The notes under the pieces are model-generated. The model had not been told where the DNA came from and ran no database searches. It saw only the letters and a list, made by a program, of their open reading frames with translations. DNA of 44,896 nt from UBA5862 sp002408105 (GTDB lineage: Bacteria > Pseudomonadota > Gammaproteobacteria > Pseudomonadales > UBA5862), in assembly GCA_034189125.1 (NCBI GenBank), contig JAXHVB010000039.1, positions 1-44,896 of the forward strand, in the 5' to 3' direction. Made by a program: the position numbers and the translations under genes. Positions 33,956 through 42,466 of the stretch are shown one piece after another. How positions within the stretch are numbered: the first letter of the stretch is position 1; each line of letters begins with the position of its first letter.

Positions 33956-35050
33956 TCAAGCCACGAGGCTGTCGACGAAACTGTGGTCCAATGCCGATTT
34001 CCACCGGGACACCCATTCGCCCTCTGCGCACCATCGGCCCCAGCGCCCCGTCGCTTGCCCTGCGCCTGAACGGATCAGGCTGAGGTAGCGCCGTTGCGGC
34101 CGAAACGTTTCCAGAGGGCTGTGCGCGATGGCGCGACGCAGGTTGCGGGCCAACACTTCCCCCTGGCGGACCGCATGAACGCCGGCCTTTGGCAGTGCCC
34201 CCTGCGGGCCTTCCGCCATGTCTCCGCTTGCCCAGATCCAAGGGTGCGACCTTGACGCAAGGCTGGCCTCCCGGGCCACCCAGCCCGCGGCCGTGGTCGC
34301 GATGCCCGTTTGCGCCAACCAGGGCGACGGAGCCACGCCGGTGGCGACCAGGCCAGCCCGGTACGCGAACCGGTGCCCGCGGGCACTGGTCAATCCCTGG
34401 TCGTCCACATGCTGGATGTGCTGGCCCATGCTGAGCTGGACCCCGGCCCGAGCCAGGGCGCTCGAAAGCCGTCGCTGCAAGGCCACGGGCTCTCCAGGGG
34501 CAATGGCCTCGCTGCCACTGATCAGGTGCACCCGCCCTTCGAGTGCTCCGTGTACCTGCTGTGCGCGCTCTGCGCAGGCAATCGCCAACTCGACGGCGGC
34601 GATGCCTCCGCCCACCACGCAGAAAGGCGCCTCGGGTTGTGCGCTTGCGAGCCAGGCGTCGCCATTCGCATGCCAGGCCAGCGCCCAGCGGTCGAGTGGC
34701 TTGATGGGAATGAGCCCTGGTCCTGAGACAGCCCGGCACATCCCACCGAGGTCGAGGCTGATCAGCGCGGCCTCAAGGCGTGCGCCGTTGCTGCACTCCA
34801 GCGAGCGCCGCTGGGGATCCAGCCCGGTCGCGCTTGCCTGTATGAACTTGACCCCGGCCCGCTTGGCGAGGCGGGTCAGGTCGACCTGCGCAGCGGCCAT
34901 GGGGTGGTCTCCCGCGATCGCTCCCGGCACGAGCCCGGAATAGACTGCGTGCGACTCTGGGGTGACGAGGGTGACGGGCACCGGCAGTGGTCGTGCGCAA
35001 AGGCTGCGAAGCACCACCAGATGAGCGTGGCCCGCACCGACCAGCAGCAC
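33956..35050 (-). CDS. FAD/NAD(P)-dependent oxidoreductase, TIGR03169-like, stand-alone
   Basis: The 364-residue flavoprotein has an N-terminal FAD Rossmann motif (VGAGHAHLVVLR), the subgroup hallmark AVYSGLVPGAIAGDH, a second dinucleotide motif VVGGGIAAVELA near residue 146 and the FAD-closing WASGDMAEG. These features fit the pyridine nucleotide-disulfide family that is often fused or linked to selenophosphate synthase and is related to type II NADH dehydrogenases. Here no SelD domain follows and no selD gene is in the window. There is no CxxC active site, so it is not a thiol reductase. The start is GTG 35050, 20 bases after the dapD stop; an N terminus a few codons longer is possible. Confidence 0.82.
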   Translation of the reverse strand: MLLVGAGHAHLVVLRSLCARPLPVPVTLVTPESHAVYSGLVPGAIAGDHPMAAAQVDLTRLAKRAGVKFIQASATGLDPQRRSLECSNGARLEAALISLDLGGMCRAVSGPGLIPIKPLDRWALAWHANGDAWLASAQPEAPFCVVGGGIAAVELAIACAERAQQVHGALEGRVHLISGSEAIAPGEPVALQRRLSSALARAGVQLSMGQHIQHVDDQGLTSARGHRFAYRAGLVATGVAPSPWLAQTGIATTAAGWVAREASLASRSHPWIWASGDMAEGPQGALPKAGVHAVRQGEVLARNLRRAIAHSPLETFRPQRRYLSLIRSGAGQATGRWGRWCAEGEWVSRWKSALDHSFVDSLVA

Positions 35051-35070
35051 CGAATCCAGTGCAGTCGACC

Positions 35071-36123
35071 TCAGTTGTGTCGGTGCAAAGCCGCGTTAAG
35101 TTCCACGGCTTTGCGGTTGGTGCGCGCTTCCACCGCACCGGTTTGGGAGTTGCGCAGGAACAACAGGTCCGACTGGCCGGCCAGGTCACGCGCGCGCACC
35201 ACTTGGGAGCTGCCATCGGCGGTGATGAGGGTGACTTTGGTGCCCGCGGTAATGTAGAGGCCAGCTTCAATGGTGCAGCGGTCGCCGAGTGGAATCCCAA
35301 TACCGGAATTGGCGCCGAGCAGACAGCGCTCTCCGACGCGGATGACCTGCTTGCCGCCGCCAGACAGGGTGCCCATGGTGCTGGCGCTGCCGCCCAGGTC
35401 GCTGCCGTCACCCACGGTGACACCGGCGGAAATGCGCCCTTCAATCATGCCTTGGCCCAAGGTTCCGGCGTTGAAGTTGATGAAGCCTTCGTGCATCACC
35501 GTGGTCCCGTCGCCCACGTGGGCACCGAGCCGCACGCGTGAGGCGTCGCCAATCCGCACGCCGCTGGGCACCACGTAGTCGGCCATGGGCGGGAACTTGT
35601 CAACCGAGTAAACATGCAGTGTCTGACCCTGCAGACGCGCCTGCAGTTGCCGTTCACCAAGTTCTGCGGCGGAAATGGCGCCCTGGTTGGTCCAGGCGAC
35701 ATTCGGCAAAACGACAAAGATACCATCCAGGTTCAAGCTGTGCGGCGTGGCCAGGCGGTGAGAAAGCAGCTGCAGTTTCAGATACGCCTCCGGAGTGGAA
35801 GCGGGAGGGGCGTCTTCAGTCAGCACCACCAGGGCAGTGGGCCTGAGGCTCTCGGCGCAGCGGCGCGCTGAGGTGGCCCAGTCTGCTGCACGGGCTTCAT
35901 CCAGACAGGTTGCGATCTGGTGCCAGGTCTTGGAGTCTGGCTCGACTGGTTGGCCGGCGGCGTTGTCGATCCAGGGGCCAAGCGCGTTCACCACGGCCGA
36001 GCCGGGCTCCAATTGGAGATGGGCATAGAACACTTCGAGCCAGCTACCGGCCGAGTCTTTGGTTCCGATCCCGAAGCCAATGGCGAAAGCGGGCGGGTTG
36101 GAGGTGGAATCGGCTGCGTTCAT
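35071..36123 (-). CDS. dapD: Tetrahydrodipicolinate N-succinyltransferase DapD (long type)
   Basis: DapD succinylates tetrahydrodipicolinate in the lysine/diaminopimelate pathway. The 350-residue protein is the long DapD of pseudomonads rather than the 274-residue E. coli type. The N-terminal half has FGIGTKDSAGSWLEVFYAHL and LPNVAWTNQGAI. The C-terminal half is a left-handed beta helix of hexapeptide repeats including MHEGFINFNAG, GSDLGGSASTMGTLSGGG and GANSGIGIPLGD. The end LAGQSDLLFLRNSQTGAVE with LNAALHRHN matches the family. It is in the series glnD-dapC-arsC-like-dapD, 79 bases after the arsC-like gene. Confidence 0.96.
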   Translation of the reverse strand: MNAADSTSNPPAFAIGFGIGTKDSAGSWLEVFYAHLQLEPGSAVVNALGPWIDNAAGQPVEPDSKTWHQIATCLDEARAADWATSARRCAESLRPTALVVLTEDAPPASTPEAYLKLQLLSHRLATPHSLNLDGIFVVLPNVAWTNQGAISAAELGERQLQARLQGQTLHVYSVDKFPPMADYVVPSGVRIGDASRVRLGAHVGDGTTVMHEGFINFNAGTLGQGMIEGRISAGVTVGDGSDLGGSASTMGTLSGGGKQVIRVGERCLLGANSGIGIPLGDRCTIEAGLYITAGTKVTLITADGSSQVVRARDLAGQSDLLFLRNSQTGAVEARTNRKAVELNAALHRHN

Positions 36124-36202
36124 GGTGTGCGGATCCTTTGATGTTGGGGTGCGGAAAGGGAGCAGATCTTGGGCTGACCGGAATTTGCGGTGGTTTCCGC
36201 TG

Positions 36203-36562
36203 CTAAGCGGTCAGACCAGCGTACACCTGGGGGTCAAAGCCAAGCGTCAGGGCGCCGTCCGGGTGTTCGAGCACCGGCCGCTTGATCAATGTCGGGTGCG
36301 CTTGGCATAGAGCCAGGGCCGCTTCGGGGTCGAGCTCCTCTGGAGCCTCGTCTTTGAGCTTGCGCCAGGTGGTGCTGCGTTTGTTGATGAGCCGGTCCGG
36401 CCCCAAAGCTTCGATCCACTGGCGGAGTTGGTTTCGGTCGACTGGGTCGGCGCGCAGGTCGTGAAAACTGGGCTGGAGGCCCGTTGACTCAAGGGCGCGC
36501 AGTGCCTTGCGGCAACTGTCACAGTTGGGGATGCCGTACAGGGTATAGGTCGATTGGTGCAT
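36203..36562 (-). CDS. ArsC/Spx-family protein, YffB-like
   Basis: This 119-residue thioredoxin-fold protein has YGIPNCDSCRKALRAL at the N terminus (CxxC-like C-D-S-C), FHDLRADPV, the conserved INKRSTTWRKL segment and the KRPVL loop typical of the ArsC/YffB group. YffB proteins are not arsenate reductases in the strict sense and their role is unclear. The gene commonly accompanies dapC and dapD in pseudomonads, as here. It is 35 bases after the dapC stop and is probably in the same transcript. Confidence 0.9.
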   Translation of the reverse strand: MHQSTYTLYGIPNCDSCRKALRALESTGLQPSFHDLRADPVDRNQLRQWIEALGPDRLINKRSTTWRKLKDEAPEELDPEAALALCQAHPTLIKRPVLEHPDGALTLGFDPQVYAGLTA

Positions 36563-36597
36563 GGTCGCGGCCGTGTGTGGTATCGGAGGCTTGAACT

Positions 36598-37800
36598 TCA
36601 GCCGGTGTTCAGGAACGCCCGCAGCCGAGCGGCGCCTTCGATGCAGGCGTCGACGGGTGCGACCAGCGCGATGCGCACGCGACCCGCGCCTGGATTTGTG
36701 CCACCGACGCTGCGACCAAGAAAGCTGCCGGGGAGCACTTTCAGGTGCTGGGAGCGGTACAGTTCGCGCGCAAAGTCCTGATCATCACCCGGAATCTCGG
36801 GCCACAAATAGAAACTCCCCGCTGGAGGCTCGATTGCCAATACGGGGCTCAGTTCTTCGAGTACTGCCTTGAATTTTCGCCGGTACTCGGCGCGGTTTTC
36901 GACCACGTGGGTTTCATCCCTCCAGGCGGCAATGCTGGCGCGCTGCACGGGCACTGGCAGGCCTGCGCCATGGTAGGTGCGGTACAGCGCGTAGGCTTGG
37001 ATCATTGAGTGCCCGCCGGCCACGAACCCAGAGCGCAGCCCCGGGAGGTTCGAACGTTTGGACAGAGAGTGAAACACCGCGACCCGGGTGAATTCGGTGT
37101 CGCCGGACGCTGCTGCCACCTGCAGCAGCCCTGCGGGCGGATCCGCCTCGTCAGGGTAGAGTTCACTGTAGCACTCGTCGGCCGCGACGATGAAGTCGTA
37201 GCGCTCCGCCAATTCCAGCAATCGACGTTGGTAGGCCGCTGGGGCCACCGCGCCCGTGGGGTTCCCCGGTGAGCACAGGAAAAACAGCTGGCACCGGCCC
37301 CATTCGGCTGCACTTGGGGCATCGAGGTCGGGCAGAAAGCCGCTGGCCGAGTCGATGGGCAGGTAGTGGGGGACAGCACCGGCGAGCAAGGCTGCGCCCT
37401 CGTAAATCTGGTAGCCCGGGTTCGGCAGCATCACGCTGGCACCAGGCTGGGTTCCGTCCACCACCGCTTGAGTGAACGAGAAGAGCGCTTCGCGGGTGCC
37501 GGCAACAGGCGCGATCTGTTGGTCTGGGTCTAGGGTTCCTGAAGGCAGATCGAATCGCCGTTCGAGCCATGCGGTGATGGCCTCACGCAGCTCGGGCATG
37601 CCCGCAATCGCCGGATACCGGTCCCAGCCCGCGGCCTGCTCGTCCTGCAGTGCAGCCAAGGCCAGTGGGGGGGGGCGGTGCATGGGTTCGCCGAGTGCCC
37701 AGGAGATCGGCGTTTTGTCGGCGGCCGGCGACACACCGGACAGCAGGGCCCGCAGCTTGGTGAACGGATACGGCTGGAGGGATCGCAGGCGTGGGTTCAT
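36598..37800 (-). CDS. dapC: Succinyldiaminopimelate transaminase DapC
   Basis: DapC is the PLP-dependent class I aminotransferase that forms N-succinyl-L,L-diaminopimelate after DapD. The 400-residue product from ATG 37800 begins MNPRLRSLQPYPFTKLRAL, a DapC-specific N terminus. It carries PGYQIYEGAALL, the NPTGA loop, and the PLP lysine in SLSKRSNLPGLRSGF. Its start overlaps the glnD stop by four bases (ATGA), so the two are translationally coupled. The coding strand contains nine consecutive C at 37675-37667, encoding prolines, which is a slip-prone tract. ArgD in the same window might provide overlapping activity. Confidence 0.94.
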   Translation of the reverse strand: MNPRLRSLQPYPFTKLRALLSGVSPAADKTPISWALGEPMHRPPPLALAALQDEQAAGWDRYPAIAGMPELREAITAWLERRFDLPSGTLDPDQQIAPVAGTREALFSFTQAVVDGTQPGASVMLPNPGYQIYEGAALLAGAVPHYLPIDSASGFLPDLDAPSAAEWGRCQLFFLCSPGNPTGAVAPAAYQRRLLELAERYDFIVAADECYSELYPDEADPPAGLLQVAAASGDTEFTRVAVFHSLSKRSNLPGLRSGFVAGGHSMIQAYALYRTYHGAGLPVPVQRASIAAWRDETHVVENRAEYRRKFKAVLEELSPVLAIEPPAGSFYLWPEIPGDDQDFARELYRSQHLKVLPGSFLGRSVGGTNPGAGRVRIALVAPVDACIEGAARLRAFLNTG

Positions 37801-40508
37801 GTGGCGGGTTTCTCGCGCTGCAGGTCGGCGTTGAGTTGCGCCCGGATCGCGTCGGTCAGTCTCCGACATCGCTCCGGGTCGGACAGCGGGGCGCCGGCAG
37901 CATCGGTAATGAAAAAGACATCGTCGACTCGCTCGCCCAGCGTCGCGATCCGGGCCTTGGCCAGGTAGATCCCGAACTGCATGAAAATCTGGCCGATCCG
38001 TGCGAGCAGTCCGGGTCGGTCCGCACTGATCACCTCCAGCACCGTGTATTGACCCTGGGCATCGGTGGACAGCCAGGCCTCGGTGGGGATGGGAAATTGC
38101 TTCAGGCGCCGGGGTACCCTTCGGTCCACGACCTGCGGATAGTCGTCGGGTGCAGCCAACACTTTTGTCAGTAAATCACGGATGTGCTGCTGGCGGGCGT
38201 CGTCGGCCAGAGGCGCACCGTTGGCATCCAACACATAGTAGGTGTTGAGGGCCATGTCGCTCTCTGAGGTGATGATGCGCGCATCCTGAATGTCCAATTC
38301 CAGCTGATCCATGGTGGCTGCGATCGCGGCGAACAGGTTGGATCGGTTGCGGGTATAAATGAAGATCTGGGTTGCGCCCTCGAAGCGTTGATCGGTGCTT
38401 GGCTTGATCAGCACCAGCGGGTTCTGGCTGTCATGGTGCGCATGGATGGCGGCCACGTGCCAGGCGATGTCCGCGGCGGTTTCGCGCAGGAAATACTCCT
38501 CTCCGGGGTTGTCCCAAAGCCGGCGCACGGTGGCTTCATCGAGCCCCTGTGCCCCGAGCAGGGTCAAGGCGTTGGCCTGGGTTTCGGCGATCCACTCCTG
38601 CTTGTCCGGCGGGTTCTCCAGGCCTCGGCGCAGCGCCCGCTGGGTTTCGGTGTAGAGCTGACGCATCAGGCTGGCGCGCCACGCGTTCCAGAGGGTGTGG
38701 TTGGTGGCCTGGATGTCAGCCATGGTTAACAGGTACAGGTGGTCTAGGCGTTGCCGGTCGCCGACCGCAGTGGCAAATTCATGGATGACTTCAGGGTCCG
38801 AGAGGTCGCGACGCTGCGCCGTCATCGACATCATCAAATGTGCCTCGACAAGCCAGGCCACAAGGTTGGTTTCCCTTGAACTCAAGTGGTGGCGCGCGCA
38901 GAAGGCGCGTGCGTCGATGGCGCCAAGTTCGGAGTGGTCTCCACCCCGGCCCTTGGCGATGTCGTGGTACAGCCCTGCGATGTAGAGCAGTTCGTACTTG
39001 GGGATGCGCGGCACGATGTGGCTGAGGAGCGGGTACTCAGCGGCGGTCTCGGGGTTGCGGAACTTGCGCAGGTTGCGGATGAGCAACAGGGTGTGGGCGT
39101 CGACGGTGTAGACGTGAAACAAGTCGTGCTGCATTTGCCCGATGACGCGGCCAAATTCCGGCAGGTACCTGCCGAGAATGCCGTAGCGCTGCATCCGCTG
39201 GAGCTGGGTGACGAGAAAGTGCGGTGAGCGCAACAGCTGCATGAACTGCTCGGCATTGGCTGGATCGTTGCGGAAGCGGTCGCCAATCAGGTCTGCGTGG
39301 CGTCGGACCATCCGGATCGTGCTGGCGCGAACGCCAAGGATGTCCGGGTCGTTGGCGAGCAGCACAAACACCTCGAGCAGGGCGCTCGGGTGTTCGGTGA
39401 ACAGGCTGGGTGTGGTGGCTTCGAGGTAACCGTTGCGCAGGCGGAAGCGTGGGTTCAGCGGGCGAATGGATTTGCTTGAGCCAGGGCGAAACACCACCTC
39501 TTCAAAGTGCTGCAGCAGCAACTCGTTCAGTTCGCTGATGGTCTGTGCGGTCTGGTAGTAGTCCTGCATGAAGCGCTCGACAGCGAGCTTTCTGGGGTCG
39601 TCTTGGTAGCCGAACTGTGCCGCCAAGGTGCGCTGGTGTTCAAACAGCAGGCGGTCCTCGCCGCGCTCGCAGTGGCTGTGTAGTGCCCAGCGGATTTCCC
39701 ACAGAAAGGCCCGCGCCCGCTCCAGCAGCTCAGCTTCAGGTGCGGTTAGCAGTCCGAGGTCGACCAGGTCGTCGGGCTCGGGCGCGGACAGGAGCCGCTG
39801 GGCAATCCAGTGCACGGTTTGCAAGTCACGCAGGCCCCCCGGAGCGTTCTTGAGGTTGGGTTCTAGGTTGTATTCGGTCGCTTCGCTTTTCTCGTGGCGG
39901 TCGGCTTGCTCTTCGCTCTTGGCGCGAAAGAACGCGGCGTGATCCCACATGTGTTCGGGCGCAAGGGCGAGTTGCAGCTCGGCCAGCAGTGTGCCGTCGC
40001 CCTCGAGCACGCGGGCTTCGGTCAGGTTGGTGAGGACGGTCACATCCGCCCGGGCTTGCGCGGCGCATTCGGCCAGGCTGCGAACGCTGTGTCCGATCTT
40101 CAGGCCAATGTCCCAGAGCTGGGCGAGGAACACCGTGATCGGCTCTCGCAAGGATTCGGTCGGCTCGTCTTCGAGCAGGAGCAGCAGGTCGATGTCGGAG
40201 TGGGGGTGCAGCTCTCGGCGGCCGTAGCCGCCCACTGCGATCAGGGTGGCGCGCCCACCATCGGCGTATACATCCACCGCACTGTGGCGCCACAGCACCG
40301 CAAGGGCGCGATCGACCATTTGGGCCCTAGCCCGGACCAGTCGGGCCACCGGAACGTTGCGCTCGAAGGCGTGACACAAGAGTGCGTCGCCGTCTTCCAG
40401 AACCTCTCGCACCCGGGTCGGCAGGCTGTCGTCGGGCACCGCGGTGTGCAGCCCCTCGAACAGCTGGTCGACGACGTAAAAATCGAATTCCGATGCGGCG
40501 CGGTACAT
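37797..40508 (-). CDS. glnD: PII uridylyltransferase / uridylyl-removing enzyme GlnD
   Basis: GlnD senses glutamine and adds UMP to, or removes it from, the PII protein, thereby controlling glutamine synthetase and nitrogen genes. The 903-residue protein has the nucleotidyltransferase motif GGYGRRELHPHSDID at residues 93-107, a helical linker, an HD domain with GLYHDIAKGRGGDHSELGA that performs UMP removal, and two C-terminal ACT domains (starting near GATQIFIYTRNRSNLFAAI and EVISADRPGLLARIGQIF) that bind glutamine. All modules are intact. map lies three bases upstream and dapC overlaps downstream, a linkage shared with pseudomonads. Confidence 0.97.
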   Translation of the reverse strand: MYRAASEFDFYVVDQLFEGLHTAVPDDSLPTRVREVLEDGDALLCHAFERNVPVARLVRARAQMVDRALAVLWRHSAVDVYADGGRATLIAVGGYGRRELHPHSDIDLLLLLEDEPTESLREPITVFLAQLWDIGLKIGHSVRSLAECAAQARADVTVLTNLTEARVLEGDGTLLAELQLALAPEHMWDHAAFFRAKSEEQADRHEKSEATEYNLEPNLKNAPGGLRDLQTVHWIAQRLLSAPEPDDLVDLGLLTAPEAELLERARAFLWEIRWALHSHCERGEDRLLFEHQRTLAAQFGYQDDPRKLAVERFMQDYYQTAQTISELNELLLQHFEEVVFRPGSSKSIRPLNPRFRLRNGYLEATTPSLFTEHPSALLEVFVLLANDPDILGVRASTIRMVRRHADLIGDRFRNDPANAEQFMQLLRSPHFLVTQLQRMQRYGILGRYLPEFGRVIGQMQHDLFHVYTVDAHTLLLIRNLRKFRNPETAAEYPLLSHIVPRIPKYELLYIAGLYHDIAKGRGGDHSELGAIDARAFCARHHLSSRETNLVAWLVEAHLMMSMTAQRRDLSDPEVIHEFATAVGDRQRLDHLYLLTMADIQATNHTLWNAWRASLMRQLYTETQRALRRGLENPPDKQEWIAETQANALTLLGAQGLDEATVRRLWDNPGEEYFLRETAADIAWHVAAIHAHHDSQNPLVLIKPSTDQRFEGATQIFIYTRNRSNLFAAIAATMDQLELDIQDARIITSESDMALNTYYVLDANGAPLADDARQQHIRDLLTKVLAAPDDYPQVVDRRVPRRLKQFPIPTEAWLSTDAQGQYTVLEVISADRPGLLARIGQIFMQFGIYLAKARIATLGERVDDVFFITDAAGAPLSDPERCRRLTDAIRAQLNADLQREKPAT

Positions 40509-40511
40509 GGG

Positions 40512-41300
40512 CTAGGCGCTCAACGGAATCTGCTCGCCCTCCCGGAGCGTGAGGACCTCACAGCCCGATTCAGTCACCAGGATGGTGTGCTCCCACTGTG
40601 CGGTGAGCTTGCGGTCCTTGGTGATGACCGTCCACTGGTCCGGGAGCAACTTCACGTGGCGTTTGCCTGCGTTGATCATGGGCTCAATGGTGAAGGTCAT
40701 CCCGGGAGCCAGTTGCAGGCCCGTGCCCGGCTGGCCGTAGTGGAGCACTTGGGGCTCCTCGTGAAAGCCTGCGCCAATGCCATGGCCACAGTATTCGCGC
40801 ACAACGCTGAAGTGTTGGGCTTCGGCGTGGGCCTGGATCACATGGCCGATGTCTCCAAGGTGTGCTCCGGGTCGAACTTGTGCGATGCCGAGGTACAGGC
40901 ATTCCTGGGTGACCCGCACGAGGCGGCTCGCCAGGATGGATGGCTCGCCGACAAAAAACATTTTGCTCGTGTCGCCGTGGTATCCATCCTTGATCACGGT
41001 GATGTCGATGTTGATGATGTCCCCGGATTTAAGCACTTTCTTGTCGCTCGGGATGCCGTGGCACACCACGTGATTGACCGAGGTGCAAATCGATTTGGGA
41101 AAGCCGTTGTAGTTGAGTGGCGCAGGCACGGCATCCAGTGAGTGGACGATGTACCCATGGCAAATGCGGTCGAGTTCGCCCGTGCTGACGCCTGGCTGGA
41201 CGTGGGGTTCGATCATGTCCAGCACCTGCGCGGCAAGTTGGCCCGCGAGGCGCATTTTTTCGATGGCTTCGGGAGTTTTGATGAGAGGCGAGTCAGTCAT
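40512..41300 (-). CDS. map: Methionine aminopeptidase, type I
   Basis: MetAP removes the initiator methionine from nascent proteins. The 262-residue enzyme from ATG 41300 shows the metal ligands in INIDITVIKDGYHGDTSKMF (two Asp), GHGIGAGFHEEP (His), FTIEPM (Glu) and QWEHTILVT (Glu). Its size and absence of an N-terminal extension define type Ia. The open frame above the ATG has no family similarity. It is divergent from rpsB, the classical neighbour in proteobacteria, and runs straight into glnD. Confidence 0.97.
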   Translation of the reverse strand: MTDSPLIKTPEAIEKMRLAGQLAAQVLDMIEPHVQPGVSTGELDRICHGYIVHSLDAVPAPLNYNGFPKSICTSVNHVVCHGIPSDKKVLKSGDIINIDITVIKDGYHGDTSKMFFVGEPSILASRLVRVTQECLYLGIAQVRPGAHLGDIGHVIQAHAEAQHFSVVREYCGHGIGAGFHEEPQVLHYGQPGTGLQLAPGMTFTIEPMINAGKRHVKLLPDQWTVITKDRKLTAQWEHTILVTESGCEVLTLREGEQIPLSA

Positions 41301-41353
41301 GCGCAGGTAATGTCCGAGTGCGGCGCTGGGATTGGCGGTGGCCAAAGGCCGGC

Positions 41354-41359
41354 ATCTTA
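41354..41359 (-). promoter_or_regulatory. Possible extended -10 of map
   Basis: On the minus strand TAAGAT is preceded by TGC, giving an extended -10. No good -35 is visible at the right distance. It would start transcription about 47 bases before map. Together with the rpsB promoter and leader, it accounts for most of the 307-base gap between map and rpsB. Confidence 0.35.
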
Positions 41360-41410
41360 GCAAAAGTCGCCCCCCGGGACCTGTCGGCTGCGAAGCCCTG
41401 ACACCGCGCC

Positions 41411-41439
41411 TTCAAACCAAGGGTCGAATGTGGTATAAA
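41411..41439 (+). promoter_or_regulatory. Strong promoter of the rpsB operon
   Basis: TTCAAA (41411-41416) and TATAAA (41434-41439) are separated by exactly 17 bases and match the sigma-70 consensus in four and five of six positions. GTGG immediately precedes the -10. GCGCCTCC, a GC-rich discriminator as expected for a growth-rate-controlled ribosomal protein promoter, follows. This is the most convincing housekeeping promoter in the window. Confidence 0.78.
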
Positions 41440-41445
41440 CGCGCC

Positions 41446-41607
41446 TCCCTTGGCCAGGGTGACCCTGGTTTCAAGGGCCATGGCGCCAGTCGCCCAACCC
41501 AATCCACACACAAACCGGCACATGATCCTGGGTGCTCGAGCGCGCGACGCGTGCGTGATGAGTTGGTTCATGGGGTTTGTGGAGGCCCAACCCATAGGAA
41601 TGACCTC
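41446..41607 (+). promoter_or_regulatory. rpsB 5' leader, probable S2 autoregulatory RNA
   Basis: About 160 untranslated bases separate the promoter from the rpsB ATG. A hairpin CCAGG-GTGAC-CCTGG (41455-41469) comes first. CACAAACC (41509-41516) can pair with GGTTTGTG (41574-41581), enclosing a GC-rich branched region with CGCG repeats. GGAATGACCTC, the likely ribosome site, follows. Ribosomal protein S2 is known to repress its own mRNA through the rpsB leader in E. coli and other gammaproteobacteria. That this leader does so is inferred from position, length and the long-range pairing. Confidence 0.5.
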
Positions 41608-42372
41608 ATGACTACGCAAGTCTCAATGCGGCAAATGCTGGAAGCCGGGGTTCACTTCGGCCACCAAACCCGGTACTGGAACCCCAAGATGGGGCCGTAC
41701 ATCTTCGGCGTTCGCAACAAAATCCACATCATCAACTTGGAATATTCAGTGCCGGCACTGAACCGAGCGCTCGATCTGATGCGCGGCCTGGCCGAAGCCA
41801 ACAACAAGATCCTGTTCGTCGGCACCAAGCGTGCGGCCAGCAAAATCGTGAAGGAGCAGGCCGAGCGTTGTGGCATGCCCTATGTCCACCACCGCTGGCT
41901 TGGCGGCATGCTCACCAACTACAAAACGATCCGTGCCTCGATCAAGCGCTACCGTGAGCTTGAAGCCCAAAGCAAGGATGGAACCTTCGAGCAGCTCACC
42001 AAGAAGGAGGCGCTGATGCGCCGGCGCGCGATGGAAAAGCTCGAGCGCAGCATTGGTGGCATCAAGGACATGGGGGGGCTTCCCGATGCCATGTTCATCA
42101 TTGACGTGGACCACGAAGACATTGCGGTTTCCGAAGCACGCAAGCTCGGCATTCCAATCATTGCCGTGGTGGATACCAATAGCGATCCCGAGGGCATCGA
42201 CTACGTGATCCCTGGCAACGACGATGCCATTCGCGCTGTACAGTTGTACGTTTCCGCCGTTGCCGACGCAATTCTGGACGGAAAGAACGCGTCGCGCCAA
42301 GTCTCCAAAGACGAATTCGTCGAAGTCGACGAGTCTGCAGAACCAGCCAAGGAGCCGGCCGCGGCGTCCTAG
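41608..42372 (+). CDS. rpsB: 30S ribosomal protein S2
   Basis: S2 is a late-assembling 30S protein that binds S1 and helps mRNA docking. The 254-residue protein begins MTTQVSMRQMLEAGVHFGHQ, with the family motifs NPKMGPYIFG, FVGTKRAASKIV, RWLGGMLTNYKTI and PDAMFIIDVDHE. The C-terminal tail is acidic. I use ATG 41608; the frame is open for 92 codons above it, but that region is the leader. It is the first gene of the conserved rpsB-tsf-pyrH-frr-uppS series. Confidence 0.98.
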   Translation: MTTQVSMRQMLEAGVHFGHQTRYWNPKMGPYIFGVRNKIHIINLEYSVPALNRALDLMRGLAEANNKILFVGTKRAASKIVKEQAERCGMPYVHHRWLGGMLTNYKTIRASIKRYRELEAQSKDGTFEQLTKKEALMRRRAMEKLERSIGGIKDMGGLPDAMFIIDVDHEDIAVSEARKLGIPIIAVVDTNSDPEGIDYVIPGNDDAIRAVQLYVSAVADAILDGKNASRQVSKDEFVEVDESAEPAKEPAAAS

Positions 42373-42389
42373 GCTTTCAGTCCAACAGC

Positions 42390-42430
42390 TGTTCGGGGTC
42401 GTTGGTGGTGCCCGCCGCCGGCCCCGAACA
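42390..42430 (+). terminator. Stem-loop between rpsB and tsf (attenuator-like)
   Basis: TGTTCGGGG (42390-42398) and CCCCGAACA (42422-42430) form a perfect nine-pair stem with a 23-base GC-rich loop. No T run follows, so it is not a full terminator. A comparable stem-loop lies in the rpsB-tsf gap of E. coli, where it reduces tsf expression relative to rpsB. A similar role here is inferred. Confidence 0.55.
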
Positions 42431-42466
42431 CATCAGCAGTCAATGAACAATTGAGGGGTGGTAACG

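Noticed and set aside
39894..41141. 415-codon open frame on the plus strand
   Set aside because: Opposite glnD and map, both of which are certain; no known fold signature in the product.
41332..41607. 92-codon extension or leader peptide upstream of rpsB
   Set aside because: S2 similarity starts at MTTQVSM; the region starts before the promoter at 41411-41439 and forms RNA structure.
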